Positions 1-7,879 of a DNA stretch of 11,224 nt are shown here, piece after piece (the stretch's first letter is position 1; every line of letters begins with the position of its first letter). The notes beneath the pieces are model-generated. The model saw only the letters and a list, made by a program, of their open reading frames with translations. It had not been told where the DNA came from and made no database searches. Made by a program: the position numbers and the translations under genes. This DNA comes from RUG11788 sp964578175 (GTDB lineage: Bacteria; Bacillota_I; Bacilli_A; RF39; UBA660): NCBI GenBank assembly GCA_964578175.1, contig CAZOBH010000028.1, forward strand, positions 1 to 11,224. Reading direction: 5' to 3'.

Positions 1-263
1 ACATCTTTTATATATTCATTCTTTTTAATATTCTTTTCTATTTTACTAGTTGAATATTTAAAAAACTCTGGATAATCGGTAAGACCAGCTTCATCAATAA
101 TAGTTTGATCACTAAGTATATTATTACCTACTACTATTATATTTTTAGTTTTTAAAGAAGATAGATATTTAAATGACAAGACAAGAAAAACTACAATTAC
201 AATAAATATTAAAAAAGGTATTATTCTTAATTTAGTTTTTTTCTTTTTAACCTTTCTTGCCAT
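1..263 (-). CDS. divIB: Cell division protein DivIB/FtsQ, N-terminal part (runs off the left edge)
   Basis: This gene starts at ATG 263-261 and is open to the window edge, giving 87 complete codons. The product begins with a short Lys/Arg-rich cytoplasmic tail (residues 2-13), then one membrane segment (about 14-33, rich in Ile/Val/Phe/Leu). The start of a POTRA-like domain follows: IIVVGNNILSDQTIIDEAGL (42-61) matches the 'V.GN...S...I...agl' pattern of FtsQ/DivIB/POTRA. In the family this is a bitopic divisome protein that bridges DivIC/FtsL and septal peptidoglycan synthesis outside the membrane. A Shine-Dalgarno (GGTGAT) overlaps the murB stop, and the genes are 8 bases apart, so it is co-translated with murB. 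The murG-murB-divIB order is that of Bacillus-type dcw clusters. The C-terminal part is not visible. Confidence 0.9.
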   Translation of the reverse strand, partial: MARKVKKKKTKLRIIPFLIFIVIVVFLVLSFKYLSSLKTKNIIVVGNNILSDQTIIDEAGLTDYPEFFKYSTSKIEKNIKKNEYIKD

Positions 264-271
264 TGTATCAC

Positions 272-1180
272 CTACTCCCAATTAACAAATTCTTGTTCTA
301 CTTTTAATTCTACCCCATAATTTTCTTTTATTGTATCACGAACTAAATTAATAAGTGTCATAATATCATTTGCGGTTGCATTATTCTTATTAATAATAAA
401 GTTAGCGTGTTTATCACTTATTTGAGCTCCGCCTCTTTCAAGTCCTTTCAATCCAACATCTTCAATCATTTTACCAGCAAAGTTATCTTCTGGATTTCTA
501 AATACACTTCCAGCAGATGGATATTCTAAAGGTTGAGATTCAACTCTTCTTTTCTTTCTTTCTTCTAATACTTTTTCAAGTTCAGCTCTCTTTCCTTTTT
601 TAAGTCCAATTATAGCTTCAAGACATATATATCCTGGATGAGTTTGTAAGAAAGAAGTACGATAATGGAAATTTAATTCATTATTAGTTAAAGTTATAAC
701 ATGATAATCAGGAGTTAAGACTTTAATTCTTTTAACAACAAATCCCATATCGCTTTTATAAGCTCCAGCATTCATATATATTGCTCCACCTACTGTACCA
801 GGTATACCTCCTGCAAATTCTAAACCTGCTAGGTTCTTTTTAACTGCAAATTGAACAAGTTTCATTAAACTATAACCAGCTCCAACTCTGATAGTTCTAG
901 CACCAATCATAGATAGTTCATTAAATTCATCTAATTTAATAATAACACCATCATAATCTTTGTCACTAAAAAGAGTATTACTACCATTACCTAGTACCTT
1001 AAATTTAATATTTCTAAACTTACACATACGAATAAGTTCTATTAGTTTATCAACATTTTTAGGATAAATCATCAAACGAGCATTACCACCAACACGATAT
1101 GTTGTATATTTTTTCATACTAACATTTTCTAATGTTTTACCTATTTCTCTTTCTTTTACTAAGTCAATTAACTCGTTCAT
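272..1180 (-). CDS. murB: UDP-N-acetylenolpyruvoylglucosamine reductase MurB
   Basis: MurB is a cytosolic FAD enzyme that reduces UDP-GlcNAc-enolpyruvate to UDP-MurNAc with NADPH, the second committed step of peptidoglycan precursor synthesis. The 302 residues match the usual length of the short (type II) family. FAD-binding signatures are YTTYRVGGNA (25-34), VLGNGSNTLF (62-71) and AGGIPGTVGGAIYMNAGAY (123-141). Substrate and catalytic motifs are YRTSF (173-177), AGSVFRNP (223-230, with the proton-donor Ser225), AGKMIE (235-240), GLKGLERGGAQIS (243-255) and KHANFIIN (257-264). The terminal catalytic Glu is probably Glu295. The start is supported by a GGGGAG Shine-Dalgarno that overlaps the murG stop codon; only 4 bases separate the genes. 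Nothing is missing or unusual. Confidence 0.97.
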   Translation of the reverse strand: MNELIDLVKEREIGKTLENVSMKKYTTYRVGGNARLMIYPKNVDKLIELIRMCKFRNIKFKVLGNGSNTLFSDKDYDGVIIKLDEFNELSMIGARTIRVGAGYSLMKLVQFAVKKNLAGLEFAGGIPGTVGGAIYMNAGAYKSDMGFVVKRIKVLTPDYHVITLTNNELNFHYRTSFLQTHPGYICLEAIIGLKKGKRAELEKVLEERKKRRVESQPLEYPSAGSVFRNPEDNFAGKMIEDVGLKGLERGGAQISDKHANFIINKNNATANDIMTLINLVRDTIKENYGVELKVEQEFVNWE

Positions 1181-1184
1181 AATA

Positions 1185-2267
1185 TCACTCCCCGTCGATT
1201 ATATTTCTAATTACTTCATATATTTTAGTAGCTGAATCATTTTTCCTTAATTTAATATTATTATTTACCATATCTTGGTATTTTTCTTTATCATTAAGAA
1301 TTAATCTAATTTTATTAAGTAAGATATCTTTATCAAGATCTTTTTCTTTAATAACTATTGACGCTCCAAGTTTTTCTAAAACTTCTGCATTCTTCTCTTG
1401 ATGATTATGAGTTACATATGGAGATGGAATTAAAATTGAAGGTAAAGCTAAAGATGTAATTTCAGCTATAGTTGATGCTCCAGCTCTAGATACAATTAAA
1501 TCTGTATTTTTCATAACGCCAAGCATGTCATATAGATATGGCACTAACTTAACATTAGATGGAATAACTAGATCCTTATATTCTTCATAATAATTGTTAC
1601 CAGTTACAAATAATACTTCATAATCTTCATTTTTAAATTCAGGTATTATTTCTTTCATCTTATTATTTACTGTTAGAGATCCTAAAGAACCCATAACAAA
1701 TAATACCAATTTTTTATCTTTAGATAAACCATAATTCTTTTTACTAACTGGTGGAATACTTAATACTTCTTCACTTCTTGGATTACCAGTATAAATAGTT
1801 TTACTCTTTGGAAAATATTTAAAACTACTTGGTAGGGATATACCAATTGCGTTTACTTTGTTTTTTAATAATTTGTTAGAAAGCCCTGGTATAGAATTTT
1901 GTTCATGAATAAATGTTTTTATTCCAAGTGATTTAGCTGCATTAATTACTGGTAAAGTTACATAACCACCAATTCCTAATACTATATCAGGATTAAAATC
2001 TTTAATTATTTTTTTAGCTTTATTATAAGCTTTTTTATATTTTTTAATAACTTCAATATTTTTAAAAATATTTTTTCTATTAAGTCCCTTAATTTCAAGA
2101 CCTACAAATGTAAATCCCATTTTAGGAATAATAGTAGCTTCCATTCTATCAGTTGTACCTATATATAAAACTTCACTATCTTTTTCTTTTTCAAGTATTT
2201 TATTAATAATAGCAACAGCTGGATATATATGCCCTCCAGTACCTCCAGCACAAACAACAACTCGCAT
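1185..2267 (-). CDS. murG: Lipid II synthase MurG (GT28 N-acetylglucosaminyltransferase)
   Basis: MurG transfers GlcNAc from UDP-GlcNAc to lipid I on the inner face of the membrane, making lipid II. The 360 residues fit the family length. The two-Rossmann-fold GT-B signatures are present in order: GGTGGH (8-13), GIGGYVTLP (98-106), HEQNSIPG (121-128), GNP (161-163), the phosphate loop GSLGS (193-197), and the UDP-GlcNAc-binding run RAGASTIAEI (261-270, with Glu269) followed by HQEKNA (289-294). The start is ATG 2267-2265 with an AGGGTGATG Shine-Dalgarno 3-4 bases upstream. MurG normally follows murD/ftsW. Here its upstream neighbour is the unrelated 1013-residue protein, and the intergenic DNA carries a terminator-like hairpin and an extended -10 promoter. 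murG is therefore probably the first gene of a murG-murB-divIB transcript. Confidence 0.97.
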   Translation of the reverse strand: MRVVVCAGGTGGHIYPAVAIINKILEKEKDSEVLYIGTTDRMEATIIPKMGFTFVGLEIKGLNRKNIFKNIEVIKKYKKAYNKAKKIIKDFNPDIVLGIGGYVTLPVINAAKSLGIKTFIHEQNSIPGLSNKLLKNKVNAIGISLPSSFKYFPKSKTIYTGNPRSEEVLSIPPVSKKNYGLSKDKKLVLFVMGSLGSLTVNNKMKEIIPEFKNEDYEVLFVTGNNYYEEYKDLVIPSNVKLVPYLYDMLGVMKNTDLIVSRAGASTIAEITSLALPSILIPSPYVTHNHQEKNAEVLEKLGASIVIKEKDLDKDILLNKIRLILNDKEKYQDMVNNNIKLRKNDSATKIYEVIRNIIDGE

Positions 2268-2284
2268 ATCATCACCCTAACAAA

Positions 2285-2293
2285 ATTATACCA
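2285..2293 (-). promoter_or_regulatory. Extended -10 promoter for murG-murB-divIB
   Basis: The minus strand reads TGGTATAAT, a perfect extended -10 (TGnTATAAT), ending 17 bases before the murG ATG. The -35 position (2308-2313, TTCTTT, 17-base spacer) is poor and lies inside the terminator hairpin, so activity would depend on the extended -10. A start 5-7 bases downstream falls near 2278-2280, next to the Shine-Dalgarno, so the 5' leader would be very short. Confidence 0.55.
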
Positions 2294-2303
2294 TTAATTG
2301 CAT

Positions 2304-2330
2304 AAAAAAAGAAGAAACTTGTTCTTCTTT
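2304..2330 (-). terminator. AT-rich hairpin with T-tract after the 1013-residue gene
   Basis: On the minus strand AAAGAAGAA (2330-2322) pairs with TTCTTCTTT (2316-2308) across a 5-base loop, and the T-run continues to 2304, giving seven T in all. It starts 11 bases after the stop codon of the upstream gene. The stem has only two G-C pairs, so it is a weak intrinsic terminator and read-through into murG is likely at some level. Confidence 0.5.
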
Positions 2331-2341
2331 ATTTATTATTT

Positions 2342-5300
2342 TTATGGTGTACCAATTGTTTTTTGGTATCCAGCTTCTTCTTCTGCAGCGGCTTGTGCAG
2401 CAGCAGCTTCCTCAGCAGCTAATCTTTGTGCTTCAGCTTCTGCTTGTCTTTGTGCTTCTTCTTCTGCAGCTTGTCTTGCTGCTTCCTCAGCAGCGTGATC
2501 ATTAGTCTCTTCTTCAACTACTGGTACTTCTACTTCACCTTCACTAACTTCTACTTCAGATTGTTCTGCAGCAGCTTGTTCTGCAGCAGCTCTTGCAGCT
2601 TCTTCTTCTGCAGCAATTCTTGCAGCCTCTTCAGCATCTTGTCTTGCAGCTTCTTCTTCAGCAGCTTGTCTTGCTGCTTCTTCTGAATCATAGTCAGATG
2701 TTTCACCCTCAACTACTGGTACTTCAACTTCACCTTCATCGATTTCTTCTTCAGTTTCTTGTTCAGCTTCTTGTGCAGCTTCTTCAGCTTGTTGTCTTTC
2801 TTCTTCAGTTGTATCTTCTATATCTTCACCAGTTCCAGTCTCAGTTTCTGTTTCTGTTTCTTCAACTGATTCTTCACCTTCAGATGTTTCTCCTTCTCCT
2901 TCAGTAGCTTCTTGTGAAGCCTCTTCAGCTTGTTGTCTTTCTTCTTCAGTTGTATCTTCACCTTCAGTAGCTGTAGTTTCTTCTTCTTGATTTAATGCTT
3001 CTTGTTGTTCAATAGCAGCTTGTGAAGCAGCTTTCATTTCTTCTCCTACTGAGATAGCAGTACTGATTTCAGATTGAATTTGTGAAATGTAACCTTGTAC
3101 ATATCTATCTTTAATTTGACTTCTAGCATCTTCCCATGAAGTTCCAAGGGCAGCTGCTATATTATCTCTTTCTTCTTGAGATAAAGAATCAATATAATTA
3201 TCTGCAGCAGCATTTGCAGCAGCTTGAATTTGTTCATTATCACTAGTTACTGTGTAATCTCCATATGCATATCCATAAGCAAGACCTTCAGCAAATGAAT
3301 GATCATCTAAGTCATAAGTTGCTCCATTTGCAGGATCAGTAACTGATATTCCAAATGAATATCCATTAGAATTTGCATATAAGTTTGCAGCACGTTGTCC
3401 TTCACCAAATATGTTTTCGAAATCATATTGAGCTTGAATAACTTCTTGTTGTTCTTCAACTTGTTCTTGTTCTTCTCCTGTTAACTCATCTTCTGAAATT
3501 TCTTCAGTAGTAGTTTCAGTTTGAGTAGTTGTTTCAGTAGTTGTTGTTTCACCAGTATAAACTACTTCAGTATCTGTAGTAACTCCTCCATCTAGATATA
3601 AATCTTCATCTATATGTCTTCTATTATTGATTAATGTAGCAACATCTTTACTATCTCCAGCATAATTTTCTAATTGAGATAATTGTGCTTTAGATGCTCT
3701 AATTATTTGTTCCATAGTTGGACGTGTATCTTTTGCACTTCCAATCATAGTATCATAATTAGCAACTGTTCCTTTAACAGCATCAACTGATGATAATCTT
3801 TCTAATAATTCATCAGATAATCTTGTATTTAATGAGATAGCAACTTCTGAAGCTAAATCTTCTTCTCCTGCATTGTATAATGCATTTACTAGATTTTGAT
3901 GAACAGCAATCATTTGAGTATTTGCTGTAGCTCCATAAGTTATTTGTGCAGTGTCAAGTCCAGTTAAAATAGAAGTCATTTCTTCATGCATTTTATTACA
4001 TAAACCATTTTGATCAACTATTTCAGTTAAACTTGCTTCAGCATCTCTTTCTTCTTGAGTACTATTTTCTTCATTCATTACTTGACCATTATCAAGTAAG
4101 TCAACTAATTCAGTTCCTGATTCAATAACATTTTCTCTTTGTGCTTCAGACATTTGATCAAAACTAATTCCGTATACATGTTCAGCAAGATATTGTTGTT
4201 CAACTTCTCTATCATTTCCATGGAATACTAAGAATTGAGTATGATCTACATCAGCAGATTCAACTAAATTAAGTCCTCCATAAACTGTATCAAATGATAA
4301 TATTCTACATAAAGTACCAGTATCAGTATCTCTTGTAGCATCATCTAATACATAATTATAATATACATCTCTAATTACTTGATCAGATGCTTGTGTTGTA
4401 TGTTCTTTATTGAATGTTAATACATCATTTTCAAATTGTGTAAAGAATGCTCTATCAGCATCACTATGGAATATTTCAGCTAAACCACTTGGTTCAACAG
4501 AATTCATATAATAAGTAATTACTTTTTCACGAGCAGATTCTAAATATTGTTCAGCCTCAGTTGGAGTTATATCATAATCTCCAAGGATTTCATATAAATC
4601 TGCAGGGTTTGAATAATTTGCGAATGTAACAAGAGTTAATGCTTCTTCATAAGATAAATCTAAATAAGCAGTTCCATCTTCTTCCATTCTGAAGTTTCCT
4701 TCTTTATGTGTTTGTTCATGGAATGTTTGAACTAATTGCATTGCTTCTTCAGAAACAATTCTTCTTTCGTCATTTTCATCCATTGAACTCATCAATTCAG
4801 CAAATGTAGCTGTATCATAATCAACAATTGCAGCTGTATCTGCTTGAGTTTGTTCTTCTTGTGTTTGATCGTCAGTAGCTGTAGTTTCTCCAGCTAATTC
4901 AGCATCTTCTTGAGCATCTTGATCTGAATCATTGGCATTGTCAACACTTCTACTATTTTCAATAGCATTTCCTATTGCGTGTCCAGCAAATCCAGCTCCA
5001 ACTAATGCTCCAATTCCAGCAGCAGCAAGACCTGCATTTCTTAATGCATGTCCTTTTCTGTGTTCTTCTGGATCATCTTCAGTTAAATCATCATCGTCAT
5101 CATATAAATCATCATCATCATCTAGGTCATCACCAAGATCTATTTCTTCATCTGCAGCATTTGCATATTCTTCTTCTACAGCAGCTACAGCATCAGCATC
5201 AGCAGTATCAATTACTTCGCTATTATTTAATGCATTTTCAATATCATCTGGTGTTAAAGAACTGTCTTTTTCTCTAATTCTTGTTCTTATTTCCTCTTCA

Positions 5301-5383
5301 GATACATCACTAATTGCGAATTTGTCTGCAGTTCCATCTGTATAAAATACATATAAATCATTTCCACATACTTTTATTCTCAT
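2342..5383 (-). CDS. Large acidic, Glu/Ala-rich hypothetical surface-type protein, 1013 aa
   Basis: I do not recognise a named family. Visible order: a small N-terminal region (1-65); an Asp/Glu-rich tract (66-108, with runs of five Asp); a short basic patch (HRKGHALR, 108-115); a Gly/Ala hydrophobic segment (117-141) that could be a membrane span or a glycine-rich hairpin; an acidic, mainly helical-looking region (about 180-605); a Thr-rich linker (610-626); a second, possibly folded region (about 650-790); and a Glu/Ala/Gln/Arg coiled-coil-like tail (about 800-1005) with internal duplications. There are only three Cys (6, 359, 462) and one Trp (750). If residues 117-141 span the membrane, the positive-inside rule puts about 870 residues outside the cell. 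The start has a strong AGGAGG Shine-Dalgarno overlapping the stop of the upstream gene, 13 bases away, so it is co-expressed with the Ig-repeat membrane protein. A cytoskeletal or scaffold role is an alternative. Confidence 0.85.
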   Translation of the reverse strand: MRIKVCGNDLYVFYTDGTADKFAISDVSEEEIRTRIREKDSSLTPDDIENALNNSEVIDTADADAVAAVEEEYANAADEEIDLGDDLDDDDDLYDDDDDLTEDDPEEHRKGHALRNAGLAAAGIGALVGAGFAGHAIGNAIENSRSVDNANDSDQDAQEDAELAGETTATDDQTQEEQTQADTAAIVDYDTATFAELMSSMDENDERRIVSEEAMQLVQTFHEQTHKEGNFRMEEDGTAYLDLSYEEALTLVTFANYSNPADLYEILGDYDITPTEAEQYLESAREKVITYYMNSVEPSGLAEIFHSDADRAFFTQFENDVLTFNKEHTTQASDQVIRDVYYNYVLDDATRDTDTGTLCRILSFDTVYGGLNLVESADVDHTQFLVFHGNDREVEQQYLAEHVYGISFDQMSEAQRENVIESGTELVDLLDNGQVMNEENSTQEERDAEASLTEIVDQNGLCNKMHEEMTSILTGLDTAQITYGATANTQMIAVHQNLVNALYNAGEEDLASEVAISLNTRLSDELLERLSSVDAVKGTVANYDTMIGSAKDTRPTMEQIIRASKAQLSQLENYAGDSKDVATLINNRRHIDEDLYLDGGVTTDTEVVYTGETTTTETTTQTETTTEEISEDELTGEEQEQVEEQQEVIQAQYDFENIFGEGQRAANLYANSNGYSFGISVTDPANGATYDLDDHSFAEGLAYGYAYGDYTVTSDNEQIQAAANAAADNYIDSLSQEERDNIAAALGTSWEDARSQIKDRYVQGYISQIQSEISTAISVGEEMKAASQAAIEQQEALNQEEETTATEGEDTTEEERQQAEEASQEATEGEGETSEGEESVEETETETETGTGEDIEDTTEEERQQAEEAAQEAEQETEEEIDEGEVEVPVVEGETSDYDSEEAARQAAEEEAARQDAEEAARIAAEEEAARAAAEQAAAEQSEVEVSEGEVEVPVVEEETNDHAAEEAARQAAEEEAQRQAEAEAQRLAAEEAAAAQAAAEEEAGYQKTIGTP
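2444..2734 (-). repeat. Tandem 65-residue duplication in the tail of the 1013-aa protein
   Basis: Residues 884-915 (2639-2734) and 949-980 (2444-2539) are two copies of one block starting GEVEVPVVE and continuing EEAARQAAEEEA, with 26 of 32 residues identical and a 195-base period. The Glu/Ala/Arg heptad-like stretch between and after them looks like a coiled coil. Such repeats can change copy number by slippage or recombination. Confidence 0.85.
2765..2953 (-). repeat. Second direct duplication in the same tail
   Basis: Residues 811-826 (2906-2953) and 858-873 (2765-2812) repeat TTEEERQQAEEA.QEA with one substitution, 141 bases apart. At DNA level 2781-2818 and 2922-2959 are identical over 38 bases, more than expected from amino-acid constraint alone, so the duplication is recent or kept uniform by gene conversion. 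Confidence 0.85.
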
Positions 5384-5396
5384 ATCTTATTTCCTC

Positions 5397-7877
5397 CTAA
5401 TTACTAGTTAATCTCTTAACACCAGTATATTTATATCCAGCATTTAATAATGCAGTATCGTTATATTTACTCCACTTATAATCTGTATAAGCTTCTTTAA
5501 TTAAACTACGTGTTCTATATTTCCATTTACATACTGTAGTATATTTAATTGTTCTCTTTTGTTCATATCCAACTACTTTATTATAAGTTGTATATAAAAT
5601 TGTGTTCTTAGTTTCAACATTAGAACATTTTGTAGTAACACTACTTGATGAACTTGATGATGAACTTGTACTTACAATTGTGTCAGCTCCTGTTACAGTT
5701 CCAACACTTCTAGAGTATTTTTTCCAAGTAGTATAAGGTGTTGTTGTACAACTACTTCCACATCTATCCCAATCCATTCCAACGAATTCATATCTTGTTG
5801 ATAAAGTATTTGTTGGAGGTGAAGATAAACTTACAAGTCCTGTATAACCCCAAGTACTAGTTGTTTTAATTGCATAAGTCTTTGTAGTAGTTGAAGTTGT
5901 TGTACTTGTTGTTGTAGTTGTTGTTCTATAGTATTTCCATCCTACACATGATTTTTCTGATACAGTTCCTGTTTCTTTAATATCCTTGGCTGTTATAGCA
6001 TCACCATTTGAATATTCATATCCAGAAACTACTTTAGAAGAACCTAAATCAACAGATTCATATTTAGCAGTCTTAACGAATTTTGGTGGATTACTACAAT
6101 CATATTTCTTTGTAGTCCATGAAGACCAAGATCCGTATTGAGCTGCAAACTTTTTAGAATATTGATATTCATATGTTTTTTCTTTCTTAGTTACTTTAAT
6201 ACTACAAATATTAGTATTTCCAGCATAGTCTTTTACATATCCATAAACTGTATGAGTTCCAGCAGTTGTAATTGTATAACTTGCATTCTTTTCATATGTA
6301 GTACTCTTACCAATTCCGTAACTATACATTCCACTAGTCTTATCTGACTTATCTTTAAATCCAATTACAATATTACTTGTATAATATCCACTTGAATTAT
6401 AAGTTCCGTATATAACACTTAAGTTACAATTTGGTTTAGTAGCATCTCTCTTAACATAAATACTACATACTGATACATAACCATTTGAATCTTTTACATA
6501 TCCGAATAAATAATGTCTACCATCTTCAGAAATAGTATAAGTCTTATTTCCTCCATATGTTTTACTCTTACCTATTCCATAAGCTACTATCTTAGCTCCA
6601 TTATCAGTTGTTTTAGATTTAAATCCAACAGTAACATTAGATCTATACCAACTGTTACTTCCAAGTGTTCCACTCTTAACTTCTAGAACACAATTTGGAT
6701 GAGATTCAACAGCTTTATCTTCATTCTTAATTGAAATAGTTTTCTTACAAACTTTAGTGTGTCCAGCTTTATCTTTTACATATCCATAAACAGTATGACT
6801 TCCATTTCCAGATACATTAATAGATGCTTTTCCGTTGTATGAAACTTTTGTAGATTCAGATAATCCATAAGACTTAACTCCTGATGTTGCATCAGTTCTA
6901 GATCTAAATCCTATTTTAACAGTTCCTGTGAAAGTTCCATTGTCTTTCATTGTTCCTTTTAATACATCAATTTTACAATCAGGATCAACAGTATCTTTTT
7001 TAACTGTTATATTACAAATTGCTGTTTTTCCATTTGAATCTTTAACATATCCATAGACCTTAGTCGTACCATCTTTAGATATTGTTAATGCTGTATTATT
7101 ATTATATGTTGCAGTAGCAGATGTTGTTATTCCGTATGCCTTTATCTTAGCTCCACTAGCAGTAGTATATTTAGATGCAAATTTAACTTTTACATTTCCA
7201 ACATACCATCCGTCTTCACCAAGTGCTCCTGAAGCTATTTCTAATGTACATCCAGGTCCTGGAGTTGTTGTTTTCTTAACAACTGGTTGTTGTTTCTTAG
7301 GAGTTACTATTGTAACTGTTTTACCAGTCTTTTTAGTTTCTTGTTTTTCACAAACACCAGCTGGATTATTACAATATGAATAACATCCAACATGTACTAA
7401 AATATAATCTTCATCATCATTACATTTTAAGTATACTTTCATTAAGTATTCATTTTCTTCTTTAGTAATTTGTACATATGAATTATTAGCATCACATGTA
7501 TTACCATTCTTATCTGTAAATTCTAATAAAAGATGTTTATCAATCATTTCTTTTAAAGTCATCTTAGAATCAGAACCTACATTTTGAGGTAATCTTTCAG
7601 TTGTATAATATAGAATTGCTGCTTCTTTCATTTCTTGAATATTTGCATTAAATATTCTGTTAGTTAAAGCAGTTAAATCTACATTACCTGTTGCACTAGT
7701 ATTAGTAGTGTTTTCACTACCACCATTAGAATTACCACTATTTGTGTTATTTAAAGTGCTATTAATTCTAGCAGGTAATAACCATAGTAATAATAGTACG
7801 AATATTATTACTAAAATTAATTTTAATAGGAAATCTCTTACTGGAGTTCCTCTCTTTACTTCCTCATCAGCGTACAT
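5397..7877 (-). CDS. Membrane-anchored protein with four Cys-paired Ig-like repeats, 826 aa
   Basis: No named family is recognised, but the architecture is clear. Residues 1-18 are a short cytoplasmic tail with basic residues, and 19-35 form one strongly hydrophobic signal anchor, so the rest should be outside the cell. A flexible Asn/Ser/Gly linker (38-65) leads to a segment (66-176) that resembles the globular part of pilin-like proteins (MKEAAILYYTTERLP, 83-97) and has five Cys. Four Ig-like repeats follow (210-295, 301-384, 396-477, 484-564). Each starts with a Cys, has a YGI/YGL turn, then V(Y/F)GYVKD and a second Cys. The C-terminal region (565-826) is Ser/Thr/Tyr-rich with Thr and Ser runs and six Cys. 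The start is supported by a GGGGGAGGAG Shine-Dalgarno inside the end of smr, whose stop is 2 bases upstream. An adhesin or envelope structural protein is a reasonable guess only. Confidence 0.88.
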   Translation of the reverse strand: MYADEEVKRGTPVRDFLLKLILVIIFVLLLLWLLPARINSTLNNTNSGNSNGGSENTTNTSATGNVDLTALTNRIFNANIQEMKEAAILYYTTERLPQNVGSDSKMTLKEMIDKHLLLEFTDKNGNTCDANNSYVQITKEENEYLMKVYLKCNDDEDYILVHVGCYSYCNNPAGVCEKQETKKTGKTVTIVTPKKQQPVVKKTTTPGPGCTLEIASGALGEDGWYVGNVKVKFASKYTTASGAKIKAYGITTSATATYNNNTALTISKDGTTKVYGYVKDSNGKTAICNITVKKDTVDPDCKIDVLKGTMKDNGTFTGTVKIGFRSRTDATSGVKSYGLSESTKVSYNGKASINVSGNGSHTVYGYVKDKAGHTKVCKKTISIKNEDKAVESHPNCVLEVKSGTLGSNSWYRSNVTVGFKSKTTDNGAKIVAYGIGKSKTYGGNKTYTISEDGRHYLFGYVKDSNGYVSVCSIYVKRDATKPNCNLSVIYGTYNSSGYYTSNIVIGFKDKSDKTSGMYSYGIGKSTTYEKNASYTITTAGTHTVYGYVKDYAGNTNICSIKVTKKEKTYEYQYSKKFAAQYGSWSSWTTKKYDCSNPPKFVKTAKYESVDLGSSKVVSGYEYSNGDAITAKDIKETGTVSEKSCVGWKYYRTTTTTTSTTTSTTTKTYAIKTTSTWGYTGLVSLSSPPTNTLSTRYEFVGMDWDRCGSSCTTTPYTTWKKYSRSVGTVTGADTIVSTSSSSSSSSSVTTKCSNVETKNTILYTTYNKVVGYEQKRTIKYTTVCKWKYRTRSLIKEAYTDYKWSKYNDTALLNAGYKYTGVKRLTSN
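6189..7250 (-). repeat. Four tandem Ig-like repeat units coding region
   Basis: The units begin at Cys210, Cys301, Cys396 and Cys484, and each has a partner Cys (288, 377, 471, 558). The Cys-Cys spacing is 78, 76, 75 and 74 residues. Shared landmarks are a Gly-(Trp/Tyr)-Tyr or Gly-Thr-Phe near the start, a Val-x-(Phe)-x-(Ser/Asp)-(Lys/Arg) strand, a YG(I/L) motif, and GYVKD...G before the second Cys. The fixed spacing fits one intradomain disulfide per Ig-like sandwich. Confidence 0.85.
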
Positions 7878-7879
7878 AA

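Noticed and set aside
1185..1187. Mycoplasma-type code with TGA as tryptophan
   Set aside because: TGA ends murG exactly where the family ends and Trp residues in conserved proteins are TGG.
2298..2907. Several open frames on the plus strand opposite the coiled-coil tail
   Set aside because: They are antisense shadows of the Glu/Ala-rich repeats, giving Ser/Cys/Leu-rich low-complexity products with no credible ribosome sites.
2342..2953. CRISPR-like or satellite array
   Set aside because: The repeats are imperfect, in frame, unevenly spaced and code for a coiled-coil tail.
4932..5345. Plus-strand frames opposite the Asp-rich N-terminus of the 1013-residue protein
   Set aside because: Ser- or His/Leu-rich translations arise from the low-complexity acidic codons on the other strand; no family resemblance.
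6138..6347. Plus-strand 69-codon frame within the Ig-repeat gene
   Set aside because: It lies wholly inside a well supported minus-strand gene and has no recognisable features.
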